Counted from the first letter of the stretch, positions 32,678 through 44,929 are shown. The stretch is DNA of 64,000 nt from Apium graveolens (GCF_009905375.1 NC_133650.1:299769957-299833956), one strand, 5' to 3'. Numbers and translations: made by a program. The notes: a model not told the origin generated them from the sequence alone.

Positions 32678-33717
32678 TATATCTACTTCTAAACTAAATT
32701 TACATATCATCTATTATCATATTAAAATATTAAATTCATCTATTACAACTTGAAATAATAACAATATACTATTTTTAAAACCAACTCTAAGGAAAGATTA
32801 ATTACATTTTAGGCCAACATCACTGTACATGGCTAGATGCTAGTTTAGAGCAGACGAAGACTGTACAAGATGAAATAGAATCTACCATAAAAACAAAAAC
32901 AGGGGCTTTTACAACAGGTATCAAACAACTTCACGTACTCTTTAACATTCCACTTTTTTCAACTTGTTCATGTCTTGTGTGCATAATAATGTTGTAAACT
33001 TATAAAACATTATTGTTGCTAGAAATATGTCCCAGTAGTACACTTCCAGAATGTATCTCCCCTGAAAGAACACCTTCTTTTTAACAGAATCTGCCTGCTA
33101 AAGATTTCCTGTCAGAAAATGAATACAATTGCCCTGAAACCTACCCAGTTTCCTATACTTTTAAATCTTTAATGTTGAATTTTGGAAAACTATCAAATAA
33201 TTTGGTTCTTAATCCTCCTATATTACAATCCTGGTTCCGCCCTTGTTCGTTAAGGCCGAATGAGTCTACGTTACTCACTCGTATACGTTCCACCTTGTAA
33301 ATGTATTTGACCTTTTCACCAGGATTTGCTAGTTGTAAAAAGTCAATGGCCGTTTCTTTCATTGACAATGAGTGATCTTCCCTCTTAGCTCTTACCAAGT
33401 TGAAACACTGGTCTGTTTTTCGAGTTTGATCAGTAATGATAAGATAAAGCAAGAGTTTCCAGTAAAATGATCATTGAAATGATGTTTCATTATGTCTAGA
33501 TTGATTGATACATATATAACTATAAACAATGTATATATGAAGCTTCATATCACTAATTTGCAGCTACTATGTTAACTAAGCTAATTAACATGTAGAACAA
33601 CTCTAACAATACTTTCCCTATAAACTACTAATTGTCACAATATGACTAGGAAATATCAACTACATAATTCCAAATTAAACATGTACAAAAATATGTTTTC
33701 AGCTTTAATCTTGTTGG
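32678..33717. other. Intergenic, nothing recognised
   Basis: AT-rich. A minus-strand frame at 33,153-33,452 has no domain I know and no promoter-like context. The last part probably holds the 3' UTR of the IDA-like gene. Confidence 0.4.
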
Positions 33718-33981
33718 TCAAGGAGATTTGTGCACCCAGGCTTTAAGGCCGCCAATAGAGTTGTGTCTTCTCGACGGACCAGAAGGCGGAAATGGTACTC
33801 CTTTAGGCAAGAAACCGGAGGAAGTTGCAGATATATCCGGTGCCAGAATTGGCCTCACCTTGAGAAATTGTGTGTGTCTAGAACCATTCGCTTCACCTGC
33901 AGCTAGGAAAATAAACAAGAAAACCACCTTAACGAAATCTAGTACCAGAGATGGTAATGTAGCTGGTCTAAGATTACCCAT
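33718..33981 (-). CDS. IDA-LIKE (IDL) signalling peptide precursor, 87 aa
   Basis: A single-exon gene on the minus strand with ATG at 33,981 and TGA at 33,718. Residues ~13-33 (LVLDFVKVVFLFIFLAAG) form a hydrophobic secretion signal, followed by a variable spacer. The C-terminal extended PIP motif is GFLPKGVPFPPSGPSRRHN, the hallmark of the INFLORESCENCE DEFICIENT IN ABSCISSION family. In Arabidopsis this peptide is secreted, processed and hydroxylated, and is sensed by HAESA-type receptor kinases to trigger cell separation. The core here has Phe after the first Pro (IDA itself has Ile) and Arg-Arg before His-Asn. Sixteen residues follow the core, so further trimming is expected. The length is usual for the family. 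Confidence 0.9.
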   Translation of the reverse strand: MGNLRPATLPSLVLDFVKVVFLFIFLAAGEANGSRHTQFLKVRPILAPDISATSSGFLPKGVPFPPSGPSRRHNSIGGLKAWVHKSP

Positions 33982-34150
33982 CTCATAAAATTAAGAAAAA
34001 CAAGAATAAGAGAAAGGAAGAGAGGAAAAGAAAAGGAAAAGGTAGGGGAGGGGGAGGGGGCAAATTTAAAATACAAGATTTGATATGCTGGTAGACATGA
34101 TATGATAAATAGTAGTACTAGCTAGCTCAACTATATACTGATTGGAAGTA

Positions 34151-34173
34151 GTATGTGTGTGTGTGTGTGTGTT
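34151..34173. repeat. (GT)n microsatellite
   Basis: About ten GT units upstream of the IDA-like gene, roughly 170 bases from its ATG. Confidence 0.9.
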
Positions 34174-34590
34174 TAAAGGTGGAAACATGGAGTTTAAATT
34201 AAGTGTAGGGTCATGTATATGTTTTCTTTTGACTTAATCATGCTATTATGATTTACGGATTTGGAGGATGCAGACACTTTGACTGTTATTTGATGCAAGT
34301 CTGTATAGAGTGTAAATGACATAACGGAGGTTATGTTTATTTGGATGCAGAATACGCTTTAAGTAGCTAACGCTGACATTTGAGTGATGCCAAGACTTTG
34401 AAAAACAGCTGCCCTGTAGACATTTCAGCCATAAAAACAGCAGCTTTTGAGAGTGTTATAGAAACAAAAACTTCCTCCAACAACCAACAATCAACCCCAA
34501 ATGTCAAAACCAAATCAAGTAAAACCGTGTTCATTATCGTTACACGTCTGATCTGATCATATATTTATCCGTATTTTTCTCTTCTCTAGT

Positions 34591-34800
34591 TGTCAATGAC
34601 CGATCATAAAATTAATACAACTTCCCAACGAGTATCTACAACTTCGTTGTTAATGTACATTATCTTTTTGTTCTGGTTATCAATGACCGATAATAAAATT
34701 AATTCAACGAATATCTACAACTTTAGTATTTTAATATACATTCTGGTTGTCAATGACCGATAATAAAACTAATTCAACGAGTATCTACAACTTGAGTGTT
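34591..34800. repeat. Tandem repeat, ~70-88-bp unit, three copies
   Basis: Units start GTCAATGACCGATAATAAAA near 34,591, 34,679 and 34,748 and end with CGAGTATCTACAACTT. The spacer length varies. No coding capacity is seen. Confidence 0.85.
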
Positions 34801-35439
34801 AAGTACGTTGTCATAACTAGGCGAAGTCGAGATGAAAAAACAGTTAACAACTTTTCCAAGACTATCACTAGGCTGCAACCGACAGAATAGTAAAAGAAGT
34901 TGAGGGGTATATTGCACTAATGTTATAAAATGAAATTTACCCTGGAAAAAGTTTAGTTTTGTGCGGGTGGAAACGCGTAAAGGGGGGGGATGTAAAGGCT
35001 CAAGGTCATATTTTTGATCCAATATTCATCAAGTATCTGAACATTGTTTAATTCAAACAGAGCACTAGTTTTGTGAAAGCAGTTGTGCCAACTTTGTATT
35101 TTTTCTAAACTGAGGCCCCCCTTCCTTATTCTTGTTTTTTATACTAATATTTTAGTATTTCCATAAATGGTGTTTTTACGAATTTTTCAAACAATTGTAC
35201 AAAAAACATCATCGTCTACCTGCTGTCCACCGACCACCATCTATCTGTCTAAACCTGCCGTTGCATTTATGATTATCCTCATACATGTCTATGTCTGTCC
35301 CCCCCGTTTCGGTTAGCATCTTTCATCTTATGCTCTTGTCGGTGATTCTTTGAATTTCTGTCAAGTAACGCTTACAGTTTTGACAGGGAAATACTACTTT
35401 GCCAAATTTGAAGCACATATTTTAGTTAAAAAGCTGTTA

Positions 35440-35790
35440 TTCGGGTCGGGCGGAACTCGTTCAACTAGACTCAACTTGGCTTGTTTAACTCGTTTAGTTA
35501 AATGTGTCAAGTTCGGGCTCGGATAGAGATTTCCGTTTAAATTAAACGAGCTGTCTCATCTCGTGAAATTAAACGAGCCGAGTTCAGCATGAGGTTTAAA
35601 CTCAATTAAGTGTAAAATTAACGAGTCGGCTTGCATGACTCGTTAAAACCGGCTCCCCTCGACTCTTGAAATTAAAACGAGTCAAGTTCGGGCAGAAATT
35701 TTGGCTCGATTAAGTTAAACGAGCCGCTTGTCCAACTCGATTAATCTCAGCTCAAATTACGTCTCGCTCGAAAATTGACTTGCGCGGCCC
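35440..35790. repeat. Dispersed repeat rich in AACGAG/CTCGTT motifs
   Basis: About 350 bp with many AAACGAGCC, AACGAGTC and ACTCGTT motifs on both strands, in the style of a decayed repeat. There is no frame and the boundaries are unclear. Confidence 0.5.
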
Positions 35791-35809
35791 GTATTACTAG
35801 TACCCAATA

Positions 35810-36060
35810 TTATTCCTTCAGTCCCTTCCAATTGTTTACATTTCTGAGTAAGTGTCCGACACATATTTTAAGGTGCATAAAAAGTTTAGTTATATAACTT
35901 ATTTTTAAAATTTTCTGAATAAAAGTTGAAAGTTTTAATTTTTATTCAAAAAATAAAATTGTAATTTTTTTTTACAAAACTATACTTTATATGCACCTTA
36001 AAATGGGTGTCGGATAATCTCTAAAAAAATGTAAACAATTGAAATGGACGGAGGGAGCAG
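35810..36060. mobile_element. Stowaway-like MITE, 251 bp, TA target duplication
   Basis: Ends TTATTCCTTCAGTCC and GGACGGAGGGAGCAG are inverted repeats (11 of 15 match) and are flanked by TA (35,808-35,809 and 36,061-36,062). The pairing continues inward (CAATTGTTTACATTT against its complement), so the element folds into a long hairpin. It is Tc1/mariner-type and non-coding. Confidence 0.8.
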
Positions 36061-36062
36061 TA

Positions 36063-36790
36063 AATATAGAAATATATTAAAATTCTGTACATGATGATAC
36101 AATCTACTTTTATTTCACAAAACTAAGAATTATTACTAGATTCGTGAGAGGACTTATCCTTATGTAGAGTTAAAAATGGATATTTCTATTTGATGACATT
36201 TTTTATTGAAAATATATTATATAAATGGTCTGCGATATGTGTGGTTCGTCTGGCTGATAAAAAATTTGTACGAGAAAAGTTTTACACTATTAGACTACAA
36301 TACTTACACCTCACTCTCTATAAATCTGAAAATGAACCGAATTCTGGTATGTTTAGAATTATGTTGAAACAGCACACAAGAATCATATAATAAACGCAAT
36401 TCATCAAATGCTTTGGTTATATTAGACAATAAACAAAAGAAACAAAAAGCTAATTTGCATGCGGTTTGATAAAAGGAGGTGTCTTTTAAAAAGGAACATT
36501 AATAGTATCCTCTTGGATTATCTCCAGTGAAAGATGCATTAAGTTTGAGAGCAATACAAATAATTGGAAGTAAAAGCTTAAAGGTATATGTGTGATTAGT
36601 TTGTTACATATGCACATAGAGTAACATGAGCCATGAAAAGTTATGCAGAAGAAGAAAACATGATCAATGACACTTATATGGGGGCAAACACCTCAAACTT
36701 GTGAAGGAAATGCCAGGATAAAGATCACACACACACACCAACAAGCCAGAAGAGATGTCTTGTCAATAACAGTGCTCAGGTGCAAGTGCA
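36063..36790. other. Intergenic, nothing recognised
   Basis: AT-rich, without domains in any frame. The last part leads into the RZ-1-like remnant. Confidence 0.4.
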
Positions 36791-36799
36791 ACAAGCCGC

Positions 36800-37235
36800 A
36801 AACCTCCACCACAACGCTCATATGGACCTACTGATCAAGCAGAACAAACATATCGCATATATATTATGGTAACTAGTTACTCATCAAGAACCTCCACCAG
36901 GACGCTCATATGGACCTGAAAGATCACGACTGTAGCTCGATCAAGTAGCACATGCATCTCACTACGATCACCCACGTACCAATTGCCAGCACCACCTCCT
37001 CCATACTTATCATCTCTTCCACCATATCCACACACCCAGAAGGACACTACCTCAGCAAAATGCCCAGGTTTACTAAATTTAACGCAGTCCCCTCCTGATC
37101 CTCTTCCACTGCATCCATAATCACAACCACTGTCTGACTGTATCTGTCCCAACCCAGTTCCTACCAGAATGTGCCGAGCCTTTTTTCATTGAGAAAAATC
37201 ATTGCTTCAATTGCATCTTCCATTGCCTTCCTCTT
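36800..37235 (-). pseudogene. RZ-1-like glycine-rich RNA-binding zinc-finger gene fragment
   Basis: On the minus strand, KAMEDAIEAM near 37,205-37,230 matches the end of an RRM. It is followed by GSGGDCVKFSKPGHFAEV near 37,060-37,100, a damaged CCHC knuckle (family pattern CxxCGKPGHFARxC). Then come a glycine-rich GYGGRDDKYGGGGAG and, in another frame, GPYERPGGG. This order (RRM, zinc knuckle, Gly/Arg/Tyr-rich tail) is that of the plant RZ-1 family, which binds RNA in splicing. Cysteines are lost and frames shift, so it is decayed. The last ~28 bp (CCTCCACCAGGACGCTCATA) recurs as CCTCCACCACAACGCTCATA near 36,808, about 80 bases further downstream. Confidence 0.6.
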
Positions 37236-38566
37236 CGAACCAAAAAGCCAAAGGATACAATACAAAATACAGACCAGGATCTGTGCTTTTTCTGAAGTAC
37301 ATCGAGAGAACCAAAAGGAAGGCAAATGTAATAGAAGAGAATACACTCAACCGCAACAATAGCCAACACTGATCTGTTTCGGAAAAATATTGAATAACCG
37401 GAGCTTCACATACATACCCGACACAATCGTGTCAGTTCTCTTGACACGGGCATATAGTATTTGCTGCATGTGATGGATGATTAACATCTCAGAATATGGT
37501 CCGAAACAGGTTTACCCCTATAGAATCGGAGTTAAATAAGATGTGGAATTTTACCTAACAATTAAAGTTCAAATGTTCAAGAGACCAATTTTAAAGTTAT
37601 TAGCCAAGTGATATTTATCTCCAACGTGGTAGCTAACACTGATCTTGACAAAGACTATGATGTCGAATCATAACAATAGTTGAATTGAGTTTCAACCACC
37701 TAATTTCATGCATTATTGAAAGTTATTGCACACAGATAATAGAGCAAAAAAATCAAAATTACTTGCCACAATACATTGCATAAATCATTCCTCATGGAGT
37801 CATAAGTATGTTCCTAGATTATCAAAATGTAGCACAACATACAGAAAACGGGAGTATGGGGCCTTGTATATCCACCACAGTCCAACCAGCTTACCATTTT
37901 AGATTCCAAATACCTAGATGAACAGTTGGGATGACCTGATAAAGTTTTGGAGGCAGGTGCGAGCTTTTTGCGAATTTAAGGCATGTCTCAAGGTTGTTTG
38001 TTTGTTTTTCCTTCTTGGTGGGCTGTTTAATGGTTTTTTAAATTTGGAAATAGGAACTATACAAAAACTACAACAGATAATCAGACGTCCATTTCTTGCA
38101 GAGATCTGACATGTCGTTCATCAGGACAGGTGAGGGAGAATTGGCAATCTAATTGCAGGTGCTTTGTATATAGTGGTCATGCTTGACTCGAGCGGTAAAA
38201 TCTTAATGGTGAACCTTCTCCAGGATAGCAATCTGTATATTCACATTATCATGAAATAGGTAATCAGAAACACAGATCTAGAAAACTTTATTTACATCTG
38301 CTCTAATTGTTATTCACATTTAATGTTGAGGATTGCAATTCAAGAAAACGTGAAACTTTGTTGACTTTTACTATGGTGATTTGCATTAGCAGAAACCTTG
38401 TTCTTTGGAATTGGACCGTATCCAGGTTGAACATAACTTGTTTTCGAAATATTTTACTGATTCACTAAAAAAATCCACAAAGCCAATTAACCTCAAGCAC
38501 AAGTCAATAATATTAAGCAAGCTTTCTCGCGATTATAATAAAAGAAAAGGCTTCCTTGGATTTATA
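37236..38566. other. Intergenic or 3' flank of the pseudouridine synthase gene
   Basis: No recognisable domain on either strand. If the donor at 38,653 is used (see the gene entry), a 3' terminal exon or 3' UTR would lie here. Confidence 0.4.
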
Positions 38567-41500
38567 CTATAGACTTTTTGGGGTTATAAAAAAAACAATA
38601 AAGGGTATAGCACTAAAATTACGAGTCCGTGCAAGGATTACTTTAAAACTGACCTTCTCTGTATGAACAGACCGCAAACCGCTCAGAACCTCAGCAAAAT
38701 CTGCAGGAGGCAGGCAAGAGAAGTGCACTTCTTTCCCAGTGTGTGGATGCATAAACCTAGGACAACATAAGCAGATAAACACTGCTTATCCGAAGTGCTT
38801 TTGATGGATACAAACTTAAAGATCAATAAAACATATATGCTTCTTATACCCGAGAGTCAAGGCGTGCAGACATGGCCTCTCTAAATTAGAAATTAGTTGC
38901 AAAAGTTGCCCAGGCAAGTTAGCCGAGTTCTTTTGCTGCAGCCGGTCCAGGGCCATGCTCTTAGTTCCTCCATATACCTCATCACCAAGAAGAGGAACTC
39001 CTAGGTACTTTGCATGAGCACGAATCTACTTTAAAGACAATCAAGAGAACATCAAGATAAGTTTAATACAGCCTACTATATTAAATACATAGTCTAGCAA
39101 TGGCATCCATATGTCATTCTGAAAAGGGTGTCCTGTAGATTGAGCTGCTACCACCGCTGTACTTGAATGCCATCCTCACTATTAGTTTGTCATTTTTGAA
39201 AATTAACATCTACTAGTCGCCAGACCAATATATATCTATTTCTAAGTTAGATTGATGAATAAAGATGGAAATATTATTGTTGAAGGAAAACTAATTATTC
39301 TTATGTGATATAAATGATGAACAATTGTTGCAAGTAATTACTTTTATGATACTACTCCCTCCGTCCCACTTATTTCGTCCATCAATCAAAACCCACTTAT
39401 TTACTAGTTTACTATATTCATTTTCTAATTTCCATAATTAAGCTAAAATATGACCATATGTGTACAATTTTAACATATTTAAAATTTGATTTACCTTGCA
39501 TATTGAAAGTGAACAAAACCAACAAACTCTACATAGAAGAAAAAGGGACGGAGGGAGTTCATAACATATCAGTTAGACCCGTCTAAATATCATATTGAAG
39601 TTCGTCCAGTTTATAAACTCCGGTACCTGATGTGTACGCCCAGTTTCTAGCCTCCACTCAACTAATGCGGAACCACCACCAGCAAGTACTTCGATCACTT
39701 TGAACCTGGAAAAAACCAACAAACTTAACTCTACATAGAATAAAAAAGGGTTGGTCCAAAATACGCAGAAATGGAAGCATAGATGTTGCAAGATATTTAT
39801 ACATGAGGTCTTCTCTAACTAGATTGCTACTTTTCCTTCTTGTATCTTACTTGTCCAGAGACCCATTTATAGACCATGTGCTCTTAGACTATTCATGTAA
39901 CCTTGCAAATATGTTCTCTTTAAGTATTATACGAAAAGCAAGTTGTAAAGACCTTAAATCACCTACTAGCGGCATGACGTGTCTTTCCGCATTTACTAGA
40001 TCCAACTACAGCAGCCATACGAATGCGGTTATTTAAATCACGACCTATAGGAATATTAACACGTCCAGAAGCTAGGGAGGGCACTCCACAAGTTAAACTA
40101 ATATATACTCTCTGAATAGTGTGTTGCTTGAATTGTTCAGATAAATGGGCATGAGCATGCTCATCCTGTTATAAGAATGTGAAATAGTTAGCACAACGCA
40201 TGTCAGCATAAAACAATCTCAAATAAAAAAACACTGAGTAATTTCTCTACTGATGTATAGAAGTCGATGAAGTGGACAAGGAAAATTTTTGATGGTAGCG
40301 AAAATGCGGGGGAGGGGTGGCAGCTAATGACCTTTGCAACAACAAGCAGTCCGCTGGTTCCTTTATCTAATCTGTGCACAATTCCCGGCCGTATAGATGC
40401 CTCATTCATGCCGGAAAATAATTCTTCGGAATAACTGTCATCTGGGAAGTAGCAACTGTGATAAGGAACGAATATAAAAAAGTAATACATATGCTATTAA
40501 ATATATTATATTTATTTATTAAGTTTAGAGATGAATAATGTGTTTATATATATGTTTTATATATGCGGGGCTAGGAGTTTAAAATTAAGTCGTTTATTTA
40601 TAATAAAGTCCAATTGTTTACGGTCCATTATCCATTATGTTATGTTTAAGATTTCTATTCGTATATAAGCATTGTAATCCCCCACATATTACTTAACTTG
40701 ATTTTGAGATATTATTGAAATATTAAACTGGTCTCTATATGGGTTCTGATCCATAACCTTTCTCCCTTCTACAGTTGGAAATCCTTGAGATTGTGGGTGT
40801 TCTGTGGTTCATCCACCCAAGGCTATCTTATTATCATCACCCAAGGCTATCTTATTATCAGTTTAATTAATAAATCGTTATTTTTACGAGTTGTCCAACT
40901 AGATTCACCTTCAGAGACATCCTCTTCATTAGAGGGTATGTCTACGATTGGGAGTGAAGCCACAGGAAGACAACAATGATGCAATATGCCATTTACAAGT
41001 GTTCCAGTAGCATTTCCAGGTGCTGGATGAACAACCTAAAGAGATAAAAACTCAAGAATTAGTTGATTTTAAGCATTCCGTGATATGATAAACCAAAAAA
41101 TAGTGGTGATTAATTTTTCTGTTCCAAAAAGAATATAGGTCAACTCCTTCATGTGAAATGGCAAACCCAAAATTAGAATTAATCAAAATGGCAAGACCTT
41201 TTTCCTTAATTTAATTAATTAAAATAACAAAGCTTCATGATCTACTATGATAATATGTTATCTATTGACATGTGTGATATTGTTTGCAGTCTTATTGCCT
41301 ATTTGCCTCGGAAGCTAACTTTAAACCTTGACACTGAAAAAGATTCCGAAAACATCATACTACAACATTACCTTCATGTGTGCATATTGGTACAAGAACA
41401 GATGTAGGGGCACACATGATTTGCATATACAACTACACTAGCTACATAACATCAACAAAATAAAAAACAAAACTTACCATATGTGCAGGTTTGTTGACAA

Positions 41501-44381
41501 CAAGTATGTGATCATCTTCATAAACAATATTCAATGGTATATCTTCGGGTTCAGCTTTCAGTGGTTGCAACTCCGATATAGTGCAGCTAACCTTGTCACC
41601 AGATCTAACCTTGTGCGAAACCTGCGATGCATATGTTCATTCATAAATAAAAACCACCATACTTCTTTGATTAAAGCTCTTTAAAGAGCAACTATTAAAT
41701 TTCTAGTAAGGCGATTATAAAAAACGAATTATCTTTAAAACCACAAACATTTTATACTTGTTCGAAAATAATAATCCAAACTCTCTTAGTGATAGAATAA
41801 TCTCAAATTCTTTTCTGATTCAACCTTTAAAGGCATATAAGCCTCGAACTCTCCCTATTTTGTTGATAATAATAACGAAGTTAACTCTCTGCATATTTTA
41901 TATATTAATATATGTTAACTATAATTGATATGCCAAAAGTTCATATTAAACGCAGCGAATCCAATATTACCTACTTCCAAAAGAAAAAAGACGTGCACAC
42001 TATCTTAAATTTGAATGACATATTTAAGCGGTGAGAAGTCATGATATTAAATTAGGTTTCTTAGAGCAAGTCCAACAATGCCCTAAAATGTCGTCCCAAG
42101 TTAAAATTTGAAGCATTTTGAACAAATATATGCTCCAACAATGTCCTAGAGGTGCCTTAAAGCACTAGCACTAGGATATTCATCATATGGCATAGGGCAT
42201 CAGTCACGGTGTCCTAGTAATTTAGGACATTATTTTGATATATCAATTCCAACAACATGCCTTATAATTGTGCTTTATTATTAAAACAATAATACATTTG
42301 AATTAAAATTGGAGGGAGGAGAAAAGATGAGAGGAGAGAGATGTGTAAAAAACAAAGAAAAATAATTTTTTTATTGGTAAAAATGAAATAGAGCATGTAT
42401 AGTTGTGCCTCAAAGATAAGACATTTGGTGGATGTCCTATCATTTTAAGGCATATATAGGACATTGTTGGAGCTATTATTTTTATCAATTGCCCTAAATT
42501 TTGATTTAAAACATGATATAAGACACCTCTTGGACTTGCTCTTACATGCCCTATATGACTTTTATCAATAAAAAATTTGTTTCCCTCCTTTCATCTTTTC
42601 TCTTCCCTCCAATCATAATTTTAATATATTATTATTTGAGAGAATTGCACTTTGCATCCCTCAACTTCGGCCCAAATTCAATATTATATACCTATTTTCA
42701 TAAATTGCAGTTTGCATCCCTTTTTTTAAAATCCGATACAAACAACACCCCTTTTGCCTAATTTCGTTTATAAAACAGGGGCAAACTAGGAATTTCAGCT
42801 TAAAAAATTAATTAACATATATTTTACATATTTCAAATTATATTCAAAATTGAATTTTATATATATTTCATATTTTTGCATTTTCGAGTCATACTACTAA
42901 TTTGAATTTCATTTTTATTTTATAGTGTTAATTTCAAAAGTTTAAAATTCCACAAAAATTAATTTTTTAAAATATATATTTAAACATTAATTATAATCGT
43001 ATAATAAAGTTTAGTTATGAATTTGTCGCATCACCTTTTTTTAATTATTTGACGTTATTATTATTATTTTAGTGTGTATTTAAGGGGGAGAATTCATTAA
43101 AATAAATAATTTTAGCTTTTTTCGAATTATAACTAAAAATTTAATGGGGTGAAAAACCAAAATACCCACCATTTGGGGGCTTAGTGCCCAAAATACCATT
43201 TGGCGGGACGGAGTGCCCAAATTACCTGTTGAATACGCATGTCCAACTTGCGAATTTCGTTTTTTAAAAATTTATAAAGGATACGCATGTCTGACATGCG
43301 TATTCAGTGTTTTGTTTTTGGTGAATACGCATGTCCAACATGCGTATTCCTTGTTTTTCAAAAACTGAATACGCATAGCACACATGCCTATTTTTTACAA
43401 AAAAACTGAAGGTTGCATACGCACTGCTATAATGCGTAATCCGTCGGTATTTTGGGCAGTCCGCGCGCATCTGGGTATTTTGGGCAGTTGGGACTGGAAA
43501 ATGGGTATTATGGGCATTCTTTCAAATTTAATTACATTTTATATTAAAATTCTTGTTTACCCCTCCTTATTTTAGTCGTAATTTTCCAAGGGTGCATGTT
43601 GCATACGAATTGAAAGTTAGGGGTAGTAAACTACAATTTATGAAAATAGGTATATTGAATTTGGGGCAAAGTTGAGGAAAGCAAAATGCAATGCTCTCTA
43701 TTATTTTAATAATAAGGCACAAATATAAGGCATGTTATTGGAGTTAGATGTACAAAAACATTGTATTAAATCGCAAGGACACTATATTTTGTTATATTTA
43801 TAAGTCATTTACTAGGACATTGTTGGACTTGCTTTCGGGACGTACTATATATATATATACTGAATTCTACAGAAATTCAAAAATATAAGCACGAGAGAGT
43901 ATTAGTTTTTTGGCCAAAAATTAAAAAGCTGGTCTGAAGTGAATACCCGAAATTAATTATACAAACGAGTTTATTACATCAGGTAAAAGTCCATTATGTC
44001 GAGGTTATCATTTTATCGATTTGAAGTTCAACTTTACATCTGCCTAAAATAAAATATGGGGTATAAATATAAATAGTTAGAATAGTTTACCTTATCGATT
44101 GTACGTCCATTGACAGTGACAAGACCAGATTTGATGGTAGATTGAACGCGAGCTCTACTAATTCCATTAATACGCGAAGAAATCCAAGTATCTAATCGCA
44201 GCTTTGACGAATTTAATTCACTGCTAACACTCTCCTCCAGCTCAACTCCTGCGTAATTGCTACGAGTGTTGGTGGAATTGGAACAAGCTCTTACCAGCAG
44301 CCATGAAACCTTTGAATTAGTACTGGTATATATAGGGTTTCGAGGGAACAGAGATAACGAAGGTGAGCATAGAGACACCAT
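38567..44381 (-). CDS. RNA pseudouridine synthase 2-like, chloroplast type, eight exons
   Basis: Exons on the minus strand: 44,091-44,381; 41,478-41,621; 40,909-41,035; 40,332-40,441; 39,963-40,165; 39,627-39,705; 38,850-39,025; and 38,567-38,756. All introns are GT...AG and all phases fit, giving 439 aa. The start MVSLCSPSLSLFPRNP is chosen because the Ser/Arg-rich N-terminus looks like a transit peptide. An S4 RNA-binding domain follows (LRLDTWISSRINGISRARVQ ... GLVTVNGRTIDK), then the RluA/RluD catalytic domain (VVNKPAHMVVHPAPGN). The catalytic Asp lies in HRLDKGTSGL near residue 212. It isomerises uridine to pseudouridine in RNA, probably in plastids. The layout matches Arabidopsis At1g76050 (from memory, about 430 aa). 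The last exon may instead end at 38,654, because GTCAGT follows LRSVHTEK. Introns 1 and 6 contain MITEs. Confidence 0.9.
39355..39557. mobile_element. Stowaway MITE in intron 6 of the pseudouridine synthase gene
   Basis: 203 bp with perfect inverted ends CTCCCTCCGTCCC and GGGACGGAGGGAG. TA precedes the left end. The right flank is TT, so one side of the TA duplication has mutated. Confidence 0.9.
42064..42541. mobile_element. Harbinger/Tourist MITE in intron 1, 478 bp
   Basis: Inverted ends GAGCAAGTCCAA and TTGGACTTGCTC are perfect over 12 bp. Target duplication TTA lies on both sides (42,061-42,063 and 42,542-42,544), the PIF/Harbinger signature. Inside are several (C)CTA(A)AATG and AGGACATTGTTGGA motifs. 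A variant of the same end appears alone near 43,815-43,833. Confidence 0.92.
42638..43698. mobile_element. Mutator-like foldback/MITE in intron 1, 1,061 bp, with ~75-bp inverted ends
   Basis: The left end GAGAGAATTGCACTTTGCAT and the complement of the right end, GAGAGCATTGCATTTTGC, run together for about 75 bp. Both include CCTATTTTCATAAATTG. An 8-bp direct duplication TATTATTT flanks the element (42,630-42,637 and 43,699-43,706). Long inverted ends and an 8-9-bp duplication indicate a MULE. There is no transposase frame. Confidence 0.85.
43140..43525. repeat. Palindrome cluster nested in the Mutator-like element
   Basis: The core repeats GAATACGCATGTCC ... ACATGCGTATTC at least three to four times (about 43,231, 43,281, 43,322 and 43,367). 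It is bounded by ACCAAAATACCCACC on the left and GGTATTTTGGGCAG / TGGGTATTATGGGCAT on the right, which are roughly inverted. It looks like a second small element nested in the first. Its boundaries are approximate. Confidence 0.55.
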
Positions 44382-44929
44382 TTTACTGAGGCTTTGTTGC
44401 AATAAAATTATGAATATGCGTTTCAAAACTCTGGTCCTGAAAAAAAAAAGGGAAATGGACACAAACTTTTAAAATGATCCAAAATGTCATTTATTAAATT
44501 ATGACCCGTTTGAAAAATAATCCAAAATGCTACACAAGTCACTGCAGGGAAAGCAAAGAAAAAAGCTAGTCCCGAAAGAGCTTAAGGGTCTGTTTGGCGT
44601 TGTTGCACACCGCCACAACAGCTTTTTTCAGAAAAGCTGTTTTAAATTTGTTTCGTAAATTTAAAAATATTTTTTTGAACAACATTTTTGGCCCAGGTGA
44701 AGTTATCCGCTGCAAAGAATAAAGTCCGAAAAACAAAATTTCAATTATCGATATAATTAATCTTTAAAATTTCCAGTAGCTTTTCGTTTCTTTAAAAAAA
44801 ATTCAAGGCCATAACGTTACTTCATGTAACATTTATGATTTTTTTTTGAGATTCTTTGGATGTATTATTCAGCAGTTCAGAAACACCACTTACTATTACA
44901 TTTTCGATTTTTTTTATTTGATGTTTTTA
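44382..44929. other. 5' flank of the pseudouridine synthase gene
   Basis: Presumed promoter and 5' UTR. No clear TATA box in the first 150 bases. A GGTCTGTTTGGCGTTG motif at about 44,588 resembles one end of a hAT MITE, but no partner end was found. Confidence 0.4.

Noticed and set aside
33153..33452. 99-codon minus-strand frame
   Set aside because: No recognisable domain, no TATA context, and base composition like the surrounding intergenic DNA. I cannot support it as a gene.
44588..44700. hAT MITE upstream of the pseudouridine synthase gene
   Set aside because: Only one end (GGTCTGTTTGGCGTTG) is visible, with no paired inverted end or target duplication.
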